DNA from: UBA11663 sp036339415
Lineage (GTDB): Bacteria; Bacteroidota; Bacteroidia; Flavobacteriales_D; Sanyastnellaceae
Assembly: GCA_036339415.1 (NCBI GenBank)
Contig: JAYZBB010000046.1
Location: 4,967-68,966 of the forward strand
DNA length: 64,000 bases
Reading direction: 5' to 3'
Numbering within the stretch: the first letter of the stretch is position 1; the number at the start of each line of letters is the position of its first letter. Of the stretch, positions 1-7,863 are shown one piece after another. A program made the position numbers and the translations under genes. Below the pieces are notes generated by a model. That model had not been told where the DNA came from, searched no databases, and worked only from the letters and a program-made list of their open reading frames with translations.

Positions 1-1
1 A

Positions 2-880
2 GGAAATGACAGTGGTTACGACCTCTTGTGCTTGCAGGATGGTTGTTACATCATCACCGTGGATGGTGGAAACTGGCCAAGTGAAGTTTCTTGGGAGGTG
101 CTGGCATCGGATGGTACCCTATTGGCTTCTGGCGGTCCAACTGATGGCCTCTCTCTTTCTCTTGGAGGTGCAGTCTGTGGTTGCACTGACACAGGTGCTT
201 GCAACTACGACGCAACTGCTACAAGCAACGATGGCTCTTGCGAGTACGATTCTTGCGGAGGTTGCACCGATCCCGCAGCTTGCAACTTCGACTTCGCTGC
301 GATCATCGACGATGGCTCTTGCTGCACAGACAATTGCGTGACTGTGAATTTGAGCGACAGCTACGGTGACGGATGGAACGGTGCGATCTACATCCTGACC
401 AGTGTCGATGGCACTGAGATTGGAACTGGAACCATCGAAGCAGGAAGCGCTGCAAGCGATACATACTGCGTGCCGAATGGTTGCTACATCATCGAAGTGA
501 CAGAAGGAGGTTACCCAGATGAAATCAGCTGGGATGTTGACGGTGCGTTTGGAGGATTTGTCCTCGGAGGAGCTGGTGAAGTGGTGACCTTCAATGTTGG
601 TTCTGGTGACCAATGTGTTGCGGGCTGTGACATCGCTTGTGCGTGCAACTACGATCCGGATGCGACCATTTCTGACGTGTCAACGTGTGTCTTTGAGGGA
701 TGCAGCGGTTGTACCTACGAAGGCGCTCCTCAGTACGATCCAACTGCAACAGCGGATGACGGATCTTGCACGTTCACGTTTGCAAACCCATGTCCTGCTG
801 ACTTGAACGAAGATGGCTCGGTCTCTACGGCTGACTTGCTTGATTTCTTGACTGCGTTTGGTCAGGTATGCCCTGAGTAA
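2..880 (+). CDS. Secreted Cys-rich repeat protein with dockerin-like C-terminus (5' end outside window)
   Basis: The frame is already open at base 2, so the start and any signal peptide lie upstream. What is visible is a mosaic of two copies of a roughly 90-residue module containing a DGCYIITV / NGCYIIEV strand (the second preceded by SYGDGWNGA) and four Cys-rich units of the kind GCTDxxACNYDxxATxxDGSC, two of them degenerate. The last 30 residues contain DLNEDGSVSTADLLDFL, an EF-hand-like calcium loop as in dockerin type I, ending in Cys-Pro-Glu. Such units are common in secreted or cell-surface proteins of marine Bacteroidota. No T9SS sorting domain follows the dockerin-like unit. A surface or adhesive role is inferred; no enzyme domain is visible. 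A strong hairpin terminator follows. Confidence 0.75.
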   Translation, partial: GNDSGYDLLCLQDGCYIITVDGGNWPSEVSWEVLASDGTLLASGGPTDGLSLSLGGAVCGCTDTGACNYDATATSNDGSCEYDSCGGCTDPAACNFDFAAIIDDGSCCTDNCVTVNLSDSYGDGWNGAIYILTSVDGTEIGTGTIEAGSAASDTYCVPNGCYIIEVTEGGYPDEISWDVDGAFGGFVLGGAGEVVTFNVGSGDQCVAGCDIACACNYDPDATISDVSTCVFEGCSGCTYEGAPQYDPTATADDGSCTFTFANPCPADLNEDGSVSTADLLDFLTAFGQVCPE

Positions 881-900
881 GCAGAGCTTTGATATGAAGA

Positions 901-927
901 AAGGCCCGGCGAAAGCCGGGCCTTTTT
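901..927 (+). terminator. Rho-independent terminator after the Cys-rich repeat gene
   Basis: A perfect 10-bp stem (AAGGCCCGGC / GCCGGGCCTT) around a GAAA tetraloop, running into a T-rich stretch. It lies 20 bases after the stop codon and before the dehydrogenase start, so it separates the two genes. Confidence 0.88.
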
Positions 928-941
928 GTTTCTTTACGGCC

Positions 942-1733
942 ATGAATACGATTCTCATCACAGGCGCTGGCACTGGCATCGGAGCGGCCACGGCAAAGCA
1001 GTTGGCATTGCACGAAGGCCTTCGATTGATTTTGGTGGGTCGCAGAAAGGAGAAGCTGGACGAAGTCAAGGCATCCTTGCACAACGGTGGACAGCACGTA
1101 TCGGTGTCACTCGATGTCTCCAAAGCTCAATGTTTGGTAGAATGGTTGGCAGGGGAAGAAGCTGGGCTCGATCGTTTTCCATTGGTTGGGGTGTTTGCGA
1201 ATGCGGGTGTAGGGGGACCCAACCATTTTGGGGAGGAGGATCGTTGGGAAGAAATCATCCGGATAAATTTGACGGGAACCTACAACACCTTGTTGGCGTG
1301 CAAGCCTTACCTCGAAGCGGCGCCAGGCATCACGCATGCCTTGGTCACAAGCAGTGTGCTTGCACGATTTGGTGTTCCAGGACAGACGGCCTACGTGGCG
1401 AGCAAAACGGGATTGCTTGGCTTGATTCGGTCGCTGGCCATTGAATGGTCGCCAAATGGCATCATGGTGAATGCCCTTTGTCCTGGATGGGTTGAAACCG
1501 AAATGGCTCAGTCAAGCATTCAAGCCATGGCAGATGCCCAAGGAATTTCGTTTGGGGAGGCAAAGTCACAGCAGGAAGCGCTGTTGCCGGCAGGACGTGT
1601 GAGCACCCCAGAAGAAATGTCTCAGTGGGTGGACTTCTTGTTTTCTGGCCTTGCGGAAGGCGATGTGCGTCCACGCTTGGCGACGTTCACTGGTCAAGCC
1701 TTGGATGTGAACAGCGGGTCCTGGATGGGGTAA
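942..1733 (+). CDS. Short-chain dehydrogenase/reductase (SDR)
   Basis: A classical SDR of 263 residues. It has the Rossmann cofactor motif TGAGTGIG (residues 7-14), the NAG motif (87-89), and the catalytic Ser138 with Tyr151-x3-Lys155. Arginines after the second strand (GRR, 33-35) suggest NADP(H) rather than NAD(H). The start at 942 is chosen because an in-frame ATG at 858 would lie inside the preceding gene and read through the terminator hairpin; MNTILITG is a typical SDR N-terminus. The substrate cannot be told from sequence; members range from 3-oxoacyl-ACP reductases to sugar or steroid dehydrogenases. It is probably transcribed alone, since the next gene has its own promoter box. Confidence 0.87.
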   Translation: MNTILITGAGTGIGAATAKQLALHEGLRLILVGRRKEKLDEVKASLHNGGQHVSVSLDVSKAQCLVEWLAGEEAGLDRFPLVGVFANAGVGGPNHFGEEDRWEEIIRINLTGTYNTLLACKPYLEAAPGITHALVTSSVLARFGVPGQTAYVASKTGLLGLIRSLAIEWSPNGIMVNALCPGWVETEMAQSSIQAMADAQGISFGEAKSQQEALLPAGRVSTPEEMSQWVDFLFSGLAEGDVRPRLATFTGQALDVNSGSWMG

Positions 1734-1773
1734 GCGAAGTTGCCTTGGCCTCTCGCACCTGGTGGGTGCGGAC

Positions 1774-1781
1774 TACCTTTG
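1774..1781 (+). promoter_or_regulatory. Bacteroidota -7 promoter box (TACCTTTG)
   Basis: A perfect TAnnTTTG element only 4 bases before the ATG at 1786. Transcription would then begin at or near the start codon, giving a leaderless mRNA. The -33 TTG is weak: the nearest lies 26 bases upstream, against an ideal of about 19. Confidence 0.5.
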
Positions 1782-1785
1782 TCCC

Positions 1786-2412
1786 ATGAGACACAACCTC
1801 AGTGATGTCAGCGCACTCATCAAAGATCGACGATCGTTCGCCCCGGAGCAATGTTCTGAACGCAAGGTCCACCGCGATGTGGTGGAAGAGATTTTGCGTG
1901 CTGCGATTTGGGCGCCGACGCATGGCATGACGCAGCCTTGGCGTTTCACGGTGTTTCAGGAAGATGGATTGGACGAGCTGCGCACGGGCATGCCCAAGTG
2001 GTACCAACTTGCCATGGCGGGCCAACAGGTGAACGAAACCAAACTGATCAAGCTCCGGCATCGCTTGGACCGATGCAATTGCGTGATCGGCATCGGCATG
2101 GTTCCTGATGTGAATGGGCGAATCTCCCAAGAAGATGAGGAGTGGGCCGTTGCTGCTGCCGTTCAAAACATGCATTTGATGAGCACCGCTTATGGATTGG
2201 GGGCCAAATGGACCACTCCATCTTTCATGAGATTGCCGGAGGTCAAGGCCGCCCTCGGACTGCCGGAAGAGGGCAAAGTCATGGGCTTGTTTTTTGTGGG
2301 ATATCCCGACCGGCCATGGCCAGAGTCGCACCGCTGGCCCCTGGAGTTTGTGACGCGATGGAAGACCAGCGGCGAAGAAGTCACCGTGCACGAACGCAAA
2401 CCCACGGTTTGA
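1786..2412 (+). CDS. Nitroreductase family protein
   Basis: 208 residues of the FMN-dependent nitroreductase fold, YdjA/NfnB-like. The N-terminal signature DRRSFAP (14-20) supplies the FMN-phosphate-binding arginines, followed by an ILRAAIWAPTHG-type segment and a C-terminal GYP strand before the last helix. These enzymes use NAD(P)H to reduce nitro compounds, quinones or flavins in the cytoplasm; the physiological substrate is unknown. The ATG at 1786 is preferred to one at 1762 because MRHNLSDVSALI is family-like and a TAnnTTTG box covers the region before it. It ends 4 bases before the next gene and may be co-transcribed with it. Confidence 0.85.
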   Translation: MRHNLSDVSALIKDRRSFAPEQCSERKVHRDVVEEILRAAIWAPTHGMTQPWRFTVFQEDGLDELRTGMPKWYQLAMAGQQVNETKLIKLRHRLDRCNCVIGIGMVPDVNGRISQEDEEWAVAAAVQNMHLMSTAYGLGAKWTTPSFMRLPEVKAALGLPEEGKVMGLFFVGYPDRPWPESHRWPLEFVTRWKTSGEEVTVHERKPTV

Positions 2413-2416
2413 TTCC

Positions 2417-3427
2417 ATGAGGTGGGTCAATCATTACACACATCCTGGCGACACGCGTTACCATGTGTTTGTCTTTCGTGAATCCCACCATGCACGTCGG
2501 TTTGAGGAACGGTGCGCAGCGGAGGGGATTGCATTCGAGCGGCATGAAGAGGAAGGTGAAGTGATGTTTGGTGTGGCCAAAACTTCGTTCACCGAAGCGT
2601 TGAGAGCCAACCATCTCGTGCACGCAGAGTTTCGTTCCCATTTCATTCCTCACAAAGGATGGCGCTGGGGTTTGCTGGTGTTCACTGCGGCGGTTTTGGG
2701 TCTGGCACTCATGGGATGGCTTACATCCACAACAGCCCACGGTCAGGTCGAGGCGGGCTTGCCCTGGGAGTTGGATGTCGTTGCGCGCGTGCATGTTCCT
2801 ATTGACGCGCTGGGCATGGTTCCGACAACCGTCAAAGGTCAGGGAATCGATGCAGTTTGGTCGCCTCGCTTTGGATCAGATGTGGGACTCCGCATCCATC
2901 GTCGATTGAAAGATGGATGGACTTTGGGCGGAGGTGTGGAGTGGATTCGTCGAGAACACGACATTGTGGTGGCTTACAGCAACGATTCTCTTGCATTGAG
3001 TGCACTGGACTCGTTGCCCGGCATGCGAAGTTTGGCCTATCGAATTCCTTTTCTCGGTGGCATTCGAATCCCGCTTGGGTGGAATGACCTCGAGGTTCAA
3101 TCGAGCATCGGAGTGAGTGTCGAGTGGAAGACGAGTGAGACCATCGTGAGCCAGCTGGTCCAAACCGAGGGGCAGGATCACATCGTTCAGGCCTACCAAG
3201 GCCGCGCCCGTTACGTCACCATGCCCGTCATTGCAGAGATCGGGATTCAACGCCGGGCCACGAGGAAACAACCTGGGTGGTATTTGGGCTGGCATTGGTC
3301 AAGTCCCATCGGTCGCAGTGCATGGGCGGAAAACACGTGGTCCTCGGGTTCCACAGCCGGGATTGCCCGCAGTTTTCTCAATTTGGTCAACACTGGTGTT
3401 GACATTCGGTTGGTCTTGCCTGAATGA
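2417..3427 (+). CDS. Outer-membrane beta-barrel-like protein with N-terminal cytoplasmic extension
   Basis: 336 residues in two distinct parts. Residues 1-80 are a soluble, charged domain (HYTHPGDTRYHVFVF, then an FEERCAAEGIAFERH helix) that looks like a small ferredoxin-fold or DUF2007-like unit. A hydrophobic segment at 84-103 ends in AHGQ (107-110), which resembles a Bacteroidota signal-peptide cleavage site. Residues 111-336 alternate polar and hydrophobic strands rich in aromatic and Gly residues, like a porin-family or OmpA-like barrel. Either this is a genuine fusion whose signal sequence is internal, or translation begins later, for example at the in-frame ATG at 2564, still 34 residues before the hydrophobic segment. 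No clear family was recognised. A hairpin follows. Confidence 0.6.
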   Translation: MRWVNHYTHPGDTRYHVFVFRESHHARRFEERCAAEGIAFERHEEEGEVMFGVAKTSFTEALRANHLVHAEFRSHFIPHKGWRWGLLVFTAAVLGLALMGWLTSTTAHGQVEAGLPWELDVVARVHVPIDALGMVPTTVKGQGIDAVWSPRFGSDVGLRIHRRLKDGWTLGGGVEWIRREHDIVVAYSNDSLALSALDSLPGMRSLAYRIPFLGGIRIPLGWNDLEVQSSIGVSVEWKTSETIVSQLVQTEGQDHIVQAYQGRARYVTMPVIAEIGIQRRATRKQPGWYLGWHWSSPIGRSAWAENTWSSGSTAGIARSFLNLVNTGVDIRLVLPE

Positions 3428-3432
3428 CCACA

Positions 3433-3460
3433 ACAAAGCCCACCGAGGTGGGCTTTGTCT
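3433..3460. terminator. Hairpin between convergent genes
   Basis: An 11-bp stem (ACAAAGCCCAC paired with GTGGGCTTTGT, with at most one end mismatch) around a 4-base loop, lying between the barrel gene and the convergent yceI pseudogene. It can act on both strands, although the T tracts are modest on each side. Confidence 0.65.
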
Positions 3461-3482
3461 GTTTTCTGTGCGGGAGCAGTTG

Positions 3483-4100
3483 TCACATGGCCTTGGCCAC
3501 GAGGTTGAAGCCGACAGTGAAGGTGTCGTGAATGAGATTGTCGCCTAGATTGTCGAAGAACGTGCCCGATCCGTACTTCACATCAAATTCGGCGCGGTTC
3601 AAGATTGCGGATCCCGCCACAGAAAAGGCGTCGGCTGTGGTGGTCACTTTGGCATCGAACGTGACGCTTTTGGTGATGCCTCGAATGGTGAAATCTCCTG
3701 TCACTGAGTGCGTGACTTCGGCAGAGGCGTCCTTCAAAGGTGTCAAATTCCGGAGAGTGAAAGAACTTGTTTTGTGTTCGGACACATTGAAAAAATCGTC
3801 GCTGTTGAGGTGACCCACAAGTTTGTTGGCCCATTCACCTTTCAAGTCTGTGCAGGCGATGGTTTGCATGTCGACAATGACGTTTGCAGAAGTGAGGTTG
3901 CCGTCGGTGACAGATAATTAGCCATTGGCAAGGTCGACAGTGCCCATGTGTTCGCCCGTGACTTTTGTCGCGTGCCATGTCACAGTAGAGGCAGACGCGT
4001 CCACCTTGTATCGCGTGGTGCCCGCATTGTCGCTGTCGACGCAGGTCGAGGCTGTCAGGGTCAGTGCCCATGAGGCACAAAGGGTGATGATGGTGTTCAT
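3483..4100 (-). pseudogene. YceI family protein, interrupted by an in-frame TAA
   Basis: The frame encodes a YceI-type lipid-binding lipocalin-like periplasmic protein. It starts with a signal peptide (MNTIITLCASWALTLTAS) and then YKVDASASTVTWHATKVTGEH, the normal YceI opening. After 60 codons there is a TAA at 3918-3920. The same frame then continues without a shift through LSVTDGNLTSANVIVDMQT and the family core (residues such as FFNV, VTGDFTIRGITKSVTFD) to the natural stop at 3483. One substitution (for example GAA to TAA) would explain it. It is either a recent nonsense pseudogene, a sequencing error, or a case of readthrough. YceI proteins bind isoprenoids or other lipids, and in many bacteria they sit next to MarR regulators, as the fragment upstream does here. 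Confidence 0.82.
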
Positions 4101-4123
4101 GGGGTGTGGTTGTTTGTGTTGAG

Positions 4124-4285
4124 TCAAATGTGTTCTTCGTTCCAGTTGTCGAGAATGTGAAGGACTTGGCGAGTGTCGTTCGTGAACCAGACGTTGTCCA
4201 ATGAAGACATTTCTCGGTCCACGATGTTCATGAGTTCTTCCGTGAGTTGTTGTCCAAATGGTGTCAAAACGATGTGAACGAACAT
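4124..4285 (-). pseudogene. Short ORF resembling the C-terminal end of a MarR regulator
   Basis: A 53-codon frame, ATG at 4285 to TGA at 4124, ending 23 bases before the yceI start. It reads HIVLTPFGQQLTEELM, the MarR wing strand plus LTxxGxxL turn, then an acidic helix ending TNDTRQVLHILDNWNEEH like the last dimerisation helix of MarR proteins. Codon use resembles the neighbouring genes. The DNA-binding part that should precede it is absent: upstream lies the 3' end of yqeY in another frame. I read it as the remnant of a MarR gene that once controlled yceI. It could also be a small functional ORF or a chance match; the family call rests on short motifs only. Confidence 0.4.
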
Positions 4286-4329
4286 CGCCCCACCAGGTGG
4301 CGAGGCGACGGAGAACGGATTCCGAGGAA

Positions 4330-4785
4330 TCAGGATTGAAGCGCTTCTCTCACGAATTGAGAAATGACCTTGCCTTCTGCCTGGCCAGCCATGGCTTTGG
4401 ATGCCAGTCCCATCACTTTGCCCATGTCGGCCATGGAGGACGCACCGGTTTGAGCAATGATCTCGGTCACGCGAGACTTGATTTCATCTTCTGAAAGTGC
4501 GGCAGGAAGAAATTCTTGAATGACAACCGCCTGCGCATCTTCTTCAGCGGCCAATTCTGGCCGTCCTTGATCGCGGTACAAGGCTGCAGTTTCCTTTCGC
4601 TGTTTGAGCAATTTGCTCAGGATGGACATTGTCACCTGGTCATCAATGTCCTCGTTGGCGCCTTCTTTGGTCGCCTCAATCATGATTTTGCTTTTGATGT
4701 CGCGCAATGCGGCGAGCCTGTCGCGGTCTTTGGCGCGCATGGCATCCTTGATGCCCTCAGAAATGGAGGTGGCCAGCGTTCCCAT
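4330..4785 (-). CDS. yqeY: GatB/YqeY domain protein
   Basis: 151 residues matching the stand-alone YqeY family, the helical domain also found at the C-terminus of GatB. Typical features are the N-terminal LATSISEGIKDAMRAKD helix, LAALRDIKSKI, the middle VTMSILSKLLKQRKE helix and the C-terminal MADMGKVMGLASKAM segment. Its role is not well settled; a link to tRNA-dependent amidation is assumed from the GatB tail. The ATG overlaps the ftsZ stop by one base (TGATG), so translation is probably coupled and this is the last gene of the division cluster. Adjacency to ftsZ is common in Bacteroidota. Confidence 0.9.
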   Translation of the reverse strand: MGTLATSISEGIKDAMRAKDRDRLAALRDIKSKIMIEATKEGANEDIDDQVTMSILSKLLKQRKETAALYRDQGRPELAAEEDAQAVVIQEFLPAALSEDEIKSRVTEIIAQTGASSMADMGKVMGLASKAMAGQAEGKVISQFVREALQS

Positions 4786-6536
4786 CAGTCGACGTTGTCG
4801 TGGAGGAATGGGTTGTCGTTTTTCAGCTCAAATCGACGGTTGCCTTCTTCGTCAATTTCTTCATTCACCCTCATTCTGCTGACTTGCGACTCTGAACTTT
4901 GCGGAGTGTCTTCGATCGACACGTTTCGGCGCTTGTATGCGGGCTCATTTTCCAGGTCGGCAATGCGTCCAGGCAAATTCAACTTGCTTTTGAACTCAGC
5001 CAAGCTTCGAGTGATTTGGCGCTGGCGTTCTGCAAATGCTTCACGAGACGGTTGAACCGACGGTGTTGTCTCTGATGCCTGTGCTGTTTCTGACGAAATG
5101 TTCTCGATGGATTGTGCCGAATTTGAATCATCTTCCTTGTTGTTTGTCAAGGAAGCCTGAGGTGTCAAATCTTCTGGTTCAGGAACGTCGTCAAGGTTGT
5201 AGATGATGAATTCCTCGTTCGTTGTGACGTCATTTTTGGAAACATCTGTGTTCTCGACCTGGCTGGCAGGGTTGGAGACCTCGTCAATGGCATGCGCCTC
5301 TTTGTGGGTCAAACTGTCCTGCGGCAATGCGGCCTGCGTTTCTTGAGAGGGCACCGCGGATTCGACAACGTCTTCGGTGGGAGCGAACAAGTCCTTTTGG
5401 GGCGCGGCAACGTCCCATTTGTTCTTGTCAATGTTGCCAGAGTGCTCTTCTGTCTTGATGAAAGGTTCGACTTCTGGTGTTGGAACAACGGGAGGAACAT
5501 TGGCTTCCGGAGTTTCCTGTGACTGGTCGTCGAGCCACACCTTCTTGGGACCAGACATGGATTGGTTGTTGTCCAGCTCCGCGGCATCAAAGCCCGTTGC
5601 GATGACGGTCACACAGAGGTCCTCTCCCAGATTTTCATCCGTTCCATAGCCCCAGATGACTTCTGCTGTTTGTCCGGCTGCTTCTTGGATGTGATCCGTG
5701 ATTTCCATGATCTCGTCCATGAGAATTTCTTCGGTTCCGAAGGTGATGTTCAGCAACACAAAGTTGGCACCCGTGATGTCGCTGTCATTCAGGAGCGGGC
5801 TTTCAAGGGCATCGCTCACGGCTTTGTGTGCTCGGCCTTGGCCGGACGCACTGCCTGATCCCATGATCGCTCTGCCGCTGTCGCGCATGACTGTGTTGAC
5901 ATCGTTCATGTCGACGTTGATTTCCCCTGTCAACGTGATGACCTCAGCGATGCCTTTTGCCGCAGTACAGAGGATTTGATCGGCATTGGCAAAGGCACTT
6001 CGGATGGTTTGATTGCCAAACAATTCCCTGAGTTTGTCGTTGCGAATGATGAGCAGTGTGTCAACGGCTTCGCGCATGGCCGCAAGACCGTCCGAGGCCT
6101 GCTGATTTCTTCGTCGACCTTCGAATTGGAAGGGGACGGTCACAATCCCAACGGTGAGGATGCCTCGCTCTTTGCATGCTTGTGCAATGATGGGAGCAGC
6201 TCCAGTGCCCGTGCCTCCGCCCATGCCAGCGGTGACGAAGACCATGCTCGTGTCGCTTCCCAGAAGCGAGGTGAGTTCATCCAAACTTTCGATGGCGGCA
6301 TTTTTGCCCACTTCCGGCAACGAACCCGCCCCTTGACCTCCTGTCAGCGTCGCCCCCAATTGAACCTTGCGAGGCACGGGGCTGATGTCAAGCGCTTGAG
6401 CGTCCGTGTTGCAGACAATGAAGTCTACGCCAGTGATGCCTTGCTCAAACATGGTGTTGACCGCGTTTGAACCTCCTCCACCGACACCGATGACTTTGAT
6501 TGGAGAATTCGTGGATTGGGGAATGTTGAATTGCAT
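4785..6536 (-). CDS. ftsZ: Cell division GTPase FtsZ
   Basis: The tubulin-like GTPase that polymerises into the Z ring. The start at 6536 (MQFNIPQSTNSPIKVIG) is chosen because it directly precedes the nucleotide-binding GGGGSNAVN motif; longer in-frame extensions would run back into ftsA. The tubulin signature GGGTGTGAAP is intact. The globular core ends near residue 330. It is followed by an unusually long acidic linker of about 200 residues rich in Glu, Asp, Ser, Thr, Pro and Gln, and a conserved-looking tail (RFELKNDNPFLHDN) that probably binds FtsA and other partners. At 583 residues it is much longer than E. coli FtsZ (383), as is common in Bacteroidota. It lies 37 bases after ftsA. Confidence 0.97.
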   Translation of the reverse strand: MQFNIPQSTNSPIKVIGVGGGGSNAVNTMFEQGITGVDFIVCNTDAQALDISPVPRKVQLGATLTGGQGAGSLPEVGKNAAIESLDELTSLLGSDTSMVFVTAGMGGGTGTGAAPIIAQACKERGILTVGIVTVPFQFEGRRRNQQASDGLAAMREAVDTLLIIRNDKLRELFGNQTIRSAFANADQILCTAAKGIAEVITLTGEINVDMNDVNTVMRDSGRAIMGSGSASGQGRAHKAVSDALESPLLNDSDITGANFVLLNITFGTEEILMDEIMEITDHIQEAAGQTAEVIWGYGTDENLGEDLCVTVIATGFDAAELDNNQSMSGPKKVWLDDQSQETPEANVPPVVPTPEVEPFIKTEEHSGNIDKNKWDVAAPQKDLFAPTEDVVESAVPSQETQAALPQDSLTHKEAHAIDEVSNPASQVENTDVSKNDVTTNEEFIIYNLDDVPEPEDLTPQASLTNNKEDDSNSAQSIENISSETAQASETTPSVQPSREAFAERQRQITRSLAEFKSKLNLPGRIADLENEPAYKRRNVSIEDTPQSSESQVSRMRVNEEIDEEGNRRFELKNDNPFLHDNVD

Positions 6537-6573
6537 GGGATGGGATTTTCTTGGGGGAGGGGTAAAGGGACGT

Positions 6574-7863
6574 TCAGGCGAGGTCTTCGGTCTCAAACCA
6601 ATGTTTGACACTCTGCATGAATTTTTGGATGCCAAGGCTTGGCAAGGCAACGCGGTCGTTCGTCTCTGACGGTTCGTCAATGGTTTTCGCACGCAGGCGA
6701 TCGTATCCCTTGATCACGAGGCCCACCCCCGTGGAGTAGGACGGAATGGACGTGTCATCAGGGGCATTGGAAATGTGCTCGCCGGGGAATCCGAGACGGC
6801 AATCCAGGCCTGTGACGAATTGAAAGAGCTGAGTGACGTGTTTGAGTTGCGACCCGCCACCGGTCAAGACGATGCCGCCGATCAACTGATCCCCGAAGCC
6901 AGAGCTCCGAATTTCGTAGTGCACGTGTTCAATGATTTCAGTCATGCGCGCCTCGATGATTTGGGAGAGGGTCTTCAAGGCAATCTCCTTCGGCTTTCGT
7001 CCCGTCAACCCAGGGATGCACACAATCTCATTGGACTTGGTTTCTTGGGACAACGCAGAGCCAAATTTTTTCTTCAGTTGTTCTGCCTGACGCTTCATGA
7101 TTTGGCATCCCTGACGGATGTCATCGCTGATCACATTGCCGCCGAAAGGAATCACAGCCGTGTGGCGGATGATGCCGTCTTGGAAGATGGCAATGTCCGT
7201 GGTGCCGCCGCCAATGTCCACCAATGCGACACCGGCCTCTTTCTCTTCTTCGGAAAGCACCGAAGCGGCGGAAGCAAGTGGTTCGAGGATGAGCTGATCC
7301 ACTTCAAGCCCCGCTTTGCGGATGCACTTGTAAATGTTTTGAGCTGCAGCCATCTGCCCAGTGATGATGTGGAAGTTCGCTTCAAGTCGCACGCCTGACA
7401 TCCCAACCGGGTCTTTGATGCCCTGCTCGTTGTCCACGGTGAATTCCTGGGGAATGACATGCAGGATTTCTTCGCCGGGCTGCATCACCAGTTTGTGCAT
7501 GTCTTCGATGAGCGCATCGATGTCGGCTTGGCCAATTTCGGATTCGAGATTCTCCCTTGTGATGAGTCCTCGATGCTGCAGGCTTTTGATGTGCTGCCCC
7601 GCGATGCCTACGTTCACCAGCCGAATTTGTGCGCCGACTTTTTGTTCCGCTTCTTGAACAGCCTGCTTGATGGAGGCCACCGTACGATCGATGTTGGCCA
7701 CGACGCCACGGGAAACTCCCACCGACTCGCTTCGACCGTAGCCAAGAAGTTCAATTTTTCCGAACTCGTTCTTCTGGCCGATGAAACAGGCAATTTTGGT
7801 CGTGCCAATGTCGAGGCCGACAACAATTTCTGCAGGGGTGTGGTGAGATTGATTGTCCATCAT
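6574..7863 (-). CDS. ftsA: Cell division protein FtsA
   Basis: An actin-fold ATPase that tethers FtsZ filaments to the inner membrane. 429 residues starting MMDNQSHH, with the phosphate-1 motif VGLDIGTTKIACFIG near the N-terminus, phosphate-2 VALVDIGGGTTDIAIF and the adenosine motif VLTGGGSQL. The FtsA-specific 1C subdomain follows the first block. The C-terminal helix (QKFMQSVKHWFET) is the probable membrane-targeting helix. The start at 7863 overlaps the ftsQ stop in an ATGA arrangement; a second ATG follows directly at 7860. Longer upstream frames are low-complexity and antisense-like, so they were rejected. Confidence 0.96.
   Translation of the reverse strand: MMDNQSHHTPAEIVVGLDIGTTKIACFIGQKNEFGKIELLGYGRSESVGVSRGVVANIDRTVASIKQAVQEAEQKVGAQIRLVNVGIAGQHIKSLQHRGLITRENLESEIGQADIDALIEDMHKLVMQPGEEILHVIPQEFTVDNEQGIKDPVGMSGVRLEANFHIITGQMAAAQNIYKCIRKAGLEVDQLILEPLASAASVLSEEEKEAGVALVDIGGGTTDIAIFQDGIIRHTAVIPFGGNVISDDIRQGCQIMKRQAEQLKKKFGSALSQETKSNEIVCIPGLTGRKPKEIALKTLSQIIEARMTEIIEHVHYEIRSSGFGDQLIGGIVLTGGGSQLKHVTQLFQFVTGLDCRLGFPGEHISNAPDDTSIPSYSTGVGLVIKGYDRLRAKTIDEPSETNDRVALPSLGIQKFMQSVKHWFETEDLA

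Noticed and set aside
858..941. Upstream ATG for the SDR gene
   Set aside because: Would start inside the previous gene and translate through the terminator hairpin; SDR homology begins at 942.
3870..3920. Frameshift as cause of the broken yceI
   Set aside because: The two halves share the same frame; a single TAA codon separates them.
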